From: JAZLIL01 sp045617405
Lineage (GTDB): Bacteria; Bacillota; Clostridia; Lachnospirales; Lachnospiraceae
DNA length: 10,183 nucleotides
NCBI GenBank assembly: GCA_045617405.1
Contig: JAZLIL010000019.1
Span: 1 to 10,183, forward strand
Direction of reading: 5' to 3'
The notes below the pieces were generated by a model, which was given only the letters and a program-made list of their open reading frames with translations, searched no databases and was not told the origin of the DNA. This document shows positions 6,335 through 10,183 of the stretch, one piece after another. Position 1 is the first letter of the stretch; each line of letters opens with the position of its first letter. The position numbers were made by a program, and so were the translations under genes.

Positions 6335-7918
6335 ATGATAACTGTTATTTTGACCGGTTACGATTACACACAGGAGGCAGGACCGCTTGTCCGGGCATTT
6401 TTTTCGGGGCAGGAAGTGAAGGTCCTTCTTTGTGACGCTTCGGAACGATTTCAGACCGAAGCGGATACTGTAGTGAGAATAGCTCTTTCTGACGATGAAA
6501 TCAGCTGCAGGGTGGTTCGTCGCACACCGGCAGACGGTACGGCGGATAATGCTTTTGATATACCGGCAGACAACACGGCAAAAAACGCTTTTGATACACC
6601 GGCAGACAGCACGGCACGGATAGATGAATTCGAGAAGGCACTCACCGGAGAAAGTGTGCCGAAGAAAGAAAACTTCGATGATCAAAGAGTCTATAAGCGT
6701 GAATACAGAAATGCTTTTATGAGGACTCTCTATAGTGTTTTGTCTGAGATTTCCGGAAAGGAGCTTCCCTGGGGAATACTGACAGGGGTAAGACCTGTCA
6801 AGCTTTTTAGTGAGGGACTTGGTAAGGAACTGAAAGACGAAGAGATTTTTGAAAAAATGTCATCGCAGTACCTGATAAGCGACTCGAGACTGAAAATGGC
6901 ACTTCGGGTGGCAAAAAATGAAGAAAGGCTTCTTTCGGGGTTTGACGCTTCAAAGGGATACAGCATCTATGTCGGGATTCCTTTCTGTCCGAGCATCTGT
7001 CACTACTGTACGTTCGGCTCGTCACCGATCGACCGCTTCAGGGATAAGGTAGAAGGTTATCTTACGGCATTGTTTTCGGAGATTGAGTTTAGCGCGGAAC
7101 TTATGGCAGGCAGGATTCCCGATACCGTCTACATCGGAGGCGGAACGCCCACGACGCTTGAACCTTCAGACCTCGAAAGGCTTATTAATAAACTCAGGTC
7201 ATCCTTCGGCTTTGAAAACGTGAAGGAATTTACGGTTGAGGCGGGAAGGCCGGACAGCATCACTTTCGAAAAGCTGAGAGTGCTTAAGGATATGGGTGTC
7301 ACAAGGATATCCGTTAATCCTCAGACGATGTCGGACAGGACTCTTGAACTTATCGGGAGACGTCATACGTCAGCTGAAACTGTGGAAGCATTTGAACTTG
7401 CAAGACAGGCAGGCTTTGACAACATTAACATGGACATCATTATTGGTCTGACGGGTGAAACACCGAAGGATGTTGAAAATACCTTAAGACGTATAGGGGA
7501 GCTTAATCCTGACAGTCTGACGGTACATGCGCTTTCGGTCAAACGTGCAGCAAGACTGAAGACGGAGCATGAGCGTTACGCGGGACTTGAGGCGACAGAT
7601 GTCATGAAAATGCAGGAGCTTGCGCATGAATTTGCTGCGTCGCAGGGATATGAGCCGTATTATCTGTACAGACAGAAGAATATGGCTGAGAATCTTGAAA
7701 ACGTCGGATATGCAAGATATGGCAGAGAAGGACTCTATAACGTTCTTATTATGGAGGAGGTTCAGACAATCCTGGCTATGGGGGCTGGCGCTTCAACAAA
7801 GATTGTCTTCCCGGGTGAGAACAGAATCGAACGTGTTGAAAACTGTAAGAGTGTTACGGATTATATCTCAAGAATAGATGAGATGAAGGAAAGGAAGCTC
7901 AATGAAGTACGCAGATGA
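6335..7918 (+). CDS. hemZ: Radical-SAM coproporphyrinogen III dehydrogenase-like protein HemZ
   Basis: A 527-residue protein. Residues 1 to about 140 match the variable HemZ N-terminal domain; PWGILTGVRPVKL (145-157) is the HemZ hallmark; the radical-SAM core follows, with C218-x3-C222-x2-C225 binding the 4Fe-4S cluster, GGGTPT (268-273) for SAM, and a HemN-type C-terminal part. The position after the third Cys of the cluster is T-F, not the x-C of true HemN, as in other HemZ/HemW proteins, so actual coproporphyrinogen oxidation is not assured; no other haem gene is present here. Start: ATG with CAGGA five bases upstream. Oddity: residues 64-95 are an in-frame tandem repeat of 12-residue units in the N-terminal domain. 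The 3' end overlaps the HD-GYP gene by 17 bases, implying coupling. Confidence 0.92.
   Translation: MITVILTGYDYTQEAGPLVRAFFSGQEVKVLLCDASERFQTEADTVVRIALSDDEISCRVVRRTPADGTADNAFDIPADNTAKNAFDTPADSTARIDEFEKALTGESVPKKENFDDQRVYKREYRNAFMRTLYSVLSEISGKELPWGILTGVRPVKLFSEGLGKELKDEEIFEKMSSQYLISDSRLKMALRVAKNEERLLSGFDASKGYSIYVGIPFCPSICHYCTFGSSPIDRFRDKVEGYLTALFSEIEFSAELMAGRIPDTVYIGGGTPTTLEPSDLERLINKLRSSFGFENVKEFTVEAGRPDSITFEKLRVLKDMGVTRISVNPQTMSDRTLELIGRRHTSAETVEAFELARQAGFDNINMDIIIGLTGETPKDVENTLRRIGELNPDSLTVHALSVKRAARLKTEHERYAGLEATDVMKMQELAHEFAASQGYEPYYLYRQKNMAENLENVGYARYGREGLYNVLIMEEVQTILAMGAGASTKIVFPGENRIERVENCKSVTDYISRIDEMKERKLNEVRR
6524..6619 (+). repeat. 36-bp in-frame tandem repeat inside hemZ (about 2.7 copies)
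   Basis: Units at 6524-6559, 6560-6595 and a partial 6596-6619 encode TPADGTADNAFD, IPADNTAKNAFD and TPADSTAR. Units 1 and 2 share 28 of 36 bases by my count; all three keep CCGGCAGAC. The length is a multiple of three, so the frame is kept. It probably forms a disordered, Ala/Asp/Thr-rich linker and arose by slipped duplication followed by drift. Confidence 0.9.
7887..7895 (+). promoter_or_regulatory. Ribosome binding site of the HD-GYP gene, inside hemZ
   Basis: AGGAAAGGA lies within the hemZ coding sequence and ends 6 bases before ATG 7902, fixing a start 17 bases before the end of hemZ. Confidence 0.75.
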
Positions 7919-8546
7919 GGAAGACCTGAAGCTTTTCAGGGGAAAGGGAATGTATGCTGACGATGTGGATGCGGCAATCGACCATGCACATCTTGTTGCC
8001 AACCTGTCATATCTTCTCGCAAAGAAACTCGGCTGCGGCGAGGAATACTGTGAGTTTATCTTCAGAGCCGGAATTTTCCATGATATCGGCAAATTGAGAC
8101 TCGGTGAGCTTTTGTACGGAAGAACGGTGAATGTTCTGAGAATTGAGGAGATGCGCTACGTCAGGATGCATCCTTCCGAAGGAAGAAACATTCTTCTTGA
8201 GGCAGGAAACGTTCCTGAGGAACTGATCGAGACGGTCTACAGGCACCATGAAAACTATGACGGGTCAGGTTATCCCGGAAATATAAAGGGCGATGAGATT
8301 CCGTTTGGTGCAAGGATAATAAGGGTAGTCGATGTTTTTGCCGCTCTTTCTTCAAACAGAATGTACAGAAAGGCCTATTCTGATGAAAAAGTCATGCAGA
8401 TCATGGTTCAGGAGCATAAGAATTACGATATGAAGATCTTTCTTAAGTTCATTGAGCTTATCCATTCGGAGGAGTATATCGAAATAAAGAGTTTCATCAA
8501 CGAGGCAAATGCACGCTATAGGGAAAAACCTGCTGTAATGAAGTAG
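7902..8546 (+). CDS. Stand-alone HD-GYP domain phosphohydrolase
   Basis: A 214-residue protein that is essentially one HD-GYP domain with no sensor, receiver or membrane segment. Signature residues are present in order: DHAH (H28/H30), FHDIGKL (H60-D61), MHPSEG (H90), HHENYDGSGYP (H115-H116, D120, GYP 123-125), and VVDVFAALSSNRMYRKAYS with D144. The usual second Asp of ADxxDAL is A147. Known HD-GYP enzymes are di- or tri-metal phosphodiesterases that degrade c-di-GMP, some acting on cGAMP, so a cyclic-dinucleotide phosphodiesterase is the best guess; the substrate is not readable here. It overlaps hemZ and lies 86 bases before hisS, a place where I would not normally expect a signalling gene. 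Such a short protein probably relies on partners, and the response regulator after hisS is a candidate (inference). Confidence 0.93.
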   Translation: MKYADEEDLKLFRGKGMYADDVDAAIDHAHLVANLSYLLAKKLGCGEEYCEFIFRAGIFHDIGKLRLGELLYGRTVNVLRIEEMRYVRMHPSEGRNILLEAGNVPEELIETVYRHHENYDGSGYPGNIKGDEIPFGARIIRVVDVFAALSSNRMYRKAYSDEKVMQIMVQEHKNYDMKIFLKFIELIHSEEYIEIKSFINEANARYREKPAVMK

Positions 8547-8632
8547 CAGACGGCGTTTGAATACGCAAATTCATATAAAAAGCGGGAATACATTTTTAGA
8601 AAATCAAAGATTTTTATATAAAGGAGTTTATC
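8547..8632 (+). other. Gap before hisS: ribosome binding site and an A/T hairpin, no T-box
   Basis: AAAGGAG at 8620-8626 sits 6 bases before the hisS ATG. AAAATC (8600-8605) and GATTTT (8609-8614) could pair around an AAA loop, a weak A/T stem. TTGAAT (8557-8562) and TATAAA (8574-8579) are only 11 bases apart, too close for a promoter. At 86 bases there is no room for a T-box leader like those often found upstream of hisS in Firmicutes. Confidence 0.5.
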
Positions 8633-9886
8633 ATGATCACACAGAGACCCAAGGGAACACAGGACTGGTACGGAGACAACATGCACAAGCGTACAGTAAT
8701 CGAGAGGACGGCAAGAGACATCGCCGGGAGATATAACATTAAGGAAATCAGCACGCCTGTCTTCGAGCATACTGTTCTGTTCCAAAGAGGCGTTGGTGAA
8801 ACAACTGACGTTGTGCAAAAAGAAATGTACACTTTTCTTGATAAAGGTGACAGAAGCATCTCGTTAAAGCCCGAGGGAACTGCAGGAGCCATCAGAGCTT
8901 ACCTTGAGAACGGACTCTTTGCGGAGAGTGCTCCCACCAAGCTGTTTTACGTCACTCCCTGCTTCAGATATGAACAGCCCGGCAGCGGACGTCTTCGTCA
9001 GCATCATCAGTTCGGTGTTGAATTCGTCGGATCGAAGAGCCCTATGTGTGAGGTTGAGCTGATTACACTTCTTCGGGAGCTTTTTGACAAGCTTGGAATC
9101 AAGGGGACAAGTCTTCACATCAACAACATCGGATGTCCGACCTGCAGAAAGGCATACAACGAAAAGCTGATGGGATTTCTTTCAAAGCATGAGAACGAGC
9201 TTTGCGGAACATGCCGTGAAAGAATGACAAAGAATCCCCTGAGAATCATTGACTGTAAAGTACCTTCGTGCAGGGAAATCGTAAAGGATGCTCCGAGAAC
9301 GGTGGACTTTCTGTGTGAAGAGTGCAGCGAGCACTTTGAACAGCTGAAGTCACTGCTTGACGGTCTTAATATTCCTTATGTGGTTGACACAGGGATTGTA
9401 AGAGGTCTTGATTACTACACAAAGACGGTTTTTGAATTCCTCGGCGAAGACGGATTTACTATCTGCGGAGGCGGAAGATATGACGGACTCATTAATGAGA
9501 TTGATGAGAAGCAGAACATTCCGAGTGTAGGATTCGGAATCGGTATCGAGAGAATCATCAATGAACTTACTAAGGAGAACGTGGAGCTTGAGACTTCAAA
9601 GCCTGTGATGCTCTATGTCGGGATTCTCGGGAACGAAGCGAAAATAAAAGCCTATGCGCTTACGGACAAGCTGAGAAAGGCCGGAATTATTGTTGAGACC
9701 GACTACATGGACAGATCCGTAAAGGCGCAGATGAAATACGCGAATAAGATAGGAGCAAAGTTCAGCATTATTCTCGGATCGGATGAAATCGCAAACGGAA
9801 AATGCAATATAAAGAACATGGAGAACTCTGAACAGAGCGAGATTTCATTAGATGAGGTTGAGAGATTTCTGTCAGACAGGATGTAA
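8633..9886 (+). CDS. hisS: Histidyl-tRNA synthetase
   Basis: A 417-residue class II synthetase of normal length that charges tRNA-His using ATP. Visible in order: RPKGTQDWYG at the N-terminus; KPEGTAG (79-85); motif 2 with FRYEQPGSGRLRQHHQFGVE (111-130); the HisRS-specific RGLDYYTKTVFEF (257-269) and GGGRYDGL (279-286); motif 3 GFGIGIERI (300-308); and the anticodon-binding domain (about 325-417). Between motif 2 and RGLDYY lies a segment with eight cysteines (C168/C171, C191/C194, C208/C213, C228/C231), possibly a metal-binding insert; I recall similar cysteines in clostridial HisRS. The start is ATG behind a strong AAGGAG. Its position after rel/hemZ matches the usual Firmicutes neighbourhood, but aspS, the common next gene, is replaced by a response regulator. 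Confidence 0.97.
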   Translation: MITQRPKGTQDWYGDNMHKRTVIERTARDIAGRYNIKEISTPVFEHTVLFQRGVGETTDVVQKEMYTFLDKGDRSISLKPEGTAGAIRAYLENGLFAESAPTKLFYVTPCFRYEQPGSGRLRQHHQFGVEFVGSKSPMCEVELITLLRELFDKLGIKGTSLHINNIGCPTCRKAYNEKLMGFLSKHENELCGTCRERMTKNPLRIIDCKVPSCREIVKDAPRTVDFLCEECSEHFEQLKSLLDGLNIPYVVDTGIVRGLDYYTKTVFEFLGEDGFTICGGGRYDGLINEIDEKQNIPSVGFGIGIERIINELTKENVELETSKPVMLYVGILGNEAKIKAYALTDKLRKAGIIVETDYMDRSVKAQMKYANKIGAKFSIILGSDEIANGKCNIKNMENSEQSEISLDEVERFLSDRM

Positions 9887-9910
9887 CAGGGTAAACATGA
9901 AAGGAGCCGA

Positions 9911-10183
9911 ATGGGAGTACGGTACAAACATGTCAGGGCACTTGTAGTTGACGATAACGAAATTAACAGAATGGTTCTTGAGACCATGCTGAAGGCATAC
10001 TCAATCGAATGTATCCTTGCAGACAGCGGCGAAGGCAGTGTCGCTGTCTGCGGCGTAGACAGATTCGATATCATCTTCATGGATTATATCATGCCCGGAA
10101 TGAACGGTATTGAAGCTACATGGAGAATAAGGGACATTGAGTCGGCGGCTCCCGAAAACAGGGAGAAGCTGGCTTGGAGAAAG
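9911..10183 (+). CDS. Response regulator with CheY-like receiver domain (3' partial)
   Basis: The frame runs from ATG 9911 to the window end (91 codons, no stop), so any output domain and the conserved Lys of the receiver lie outside. The visible part is the first two-thirds of a receiver domain: LVVDDNEINR with acidic D14-D15, and IIFMDYIMPGMNG with the probable phospho-acceptor D58. The DDNEINR form resembles receivers of hybrid kinases and phosphorelays more than those of OmpR-type regulators (family knowledge, weak). AAGGAG at 9901-9906 lies only 4 bases before the ATG, a short spacing. It starts 24 bases after hisS, so it probably shares its transcript. What it controls, and whether it acts with the upstream HD-GYP protein, cannot be told from here. 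Confidence 0.88.
   Translation, partial: MGVRYKHVRALVVDDNEINRMVLETMLKAYSIECILADSGEGSVAVCGVDRFDIIFMDYIMPGMNGIEATWRIRDIESAAPENREKLAWRK

Noticed and set aside
6152..6685. 177-codon open frame on the minus strand with a Cys/Arg-rich repeated pattern
   Set aside because: It lies antisense to the MBL gene end and hemZ start. Its repetitive look is only the reverse complement of the 36-bp hemZ repeat, and it has no recognisable domain.
8557..8579. TTGAAT and TATAAA before hisS as a promoter
   Set aside because: The spacer is only 11 bases, too short for a sigma-A promoter.
9898..9948. ATG at 9898 opening a 16-codon frame before the response regulator
   Set aside because: It stops after 16 codons within the receiver gene, has no upstream ribosome binding site, and merely overlaps the AAGGAG used by ATG 9911.

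Overview
The window reads as a chromosomal housekeeping segment from an anaerobic, low-to-mid GC Firmicute, most likely Clostridia and plausibly Lachnospiraceae. The reasons are an oxygen-independent (class III) ribonucleotide reductase, strong AAGGAG-type ribosome binding sites, a near-consensus TTGAAA-17-TATAAT promoter, and the gene order rel / MBL-fold hydrolase / hemZ / hisS, which is familiar from this group. The family assignment is inference from gene content; no rRNA or other marker is present. Every gene lies on the + strand, and I see no mobile element, CRISPR array, tRNA or rRNA gene.

Left block (1-3001): the 3' part of nrdD, which carries a C-terminal thioredoxin/glutaredoxin-like domain with a CPNC motif; a dihydrofolate reductase-like gene whose folate-side residues are kept but whose NADPH-side motifs are replaced; and galM (aldose 1-epimerase). 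The genes are 11-13 bases apart and look co-transcribed. The first two fit deoxynucleotide and folate metabolism, the third galactose metabolism.

Regulatory gap (3002-3280): a strong sigma-A-type promoter followed by a leader of about 190 nt with a 10-bp hairpin and a coding-like 46-codon frame of uncertain status.

Right block (3281-10183): rel (bifunctional ppGpp synthetase/hydrolase), an MBL-fold hydrolase, hemZ (radical-SAM coproporphyrinogen dehydrogenase-like), a stand-alone HD-GYP protein overlapping hemZ by 17 nt, hisS, and the start of a receiver-domain response regulator cut by the window end. No convincing intrinsic terminator separates these genes, so they may form one long operon. 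The stringent-response enzyme and HisRS are both linked to amino-acid and tRNA status. The HD-GYP gene and response regulator look like signalling genes added to this conserved core.

I did not find an evidently new multi-gene system. The items most worth a second look are the cofactor-site-eroded DHFR paralogue, the NrdD-redoxin fusion, the 36-bp in-frame tandem repeat in hemZ, the structured rel leader, and the HD-GYP gene inserted between hemZ and hisS.
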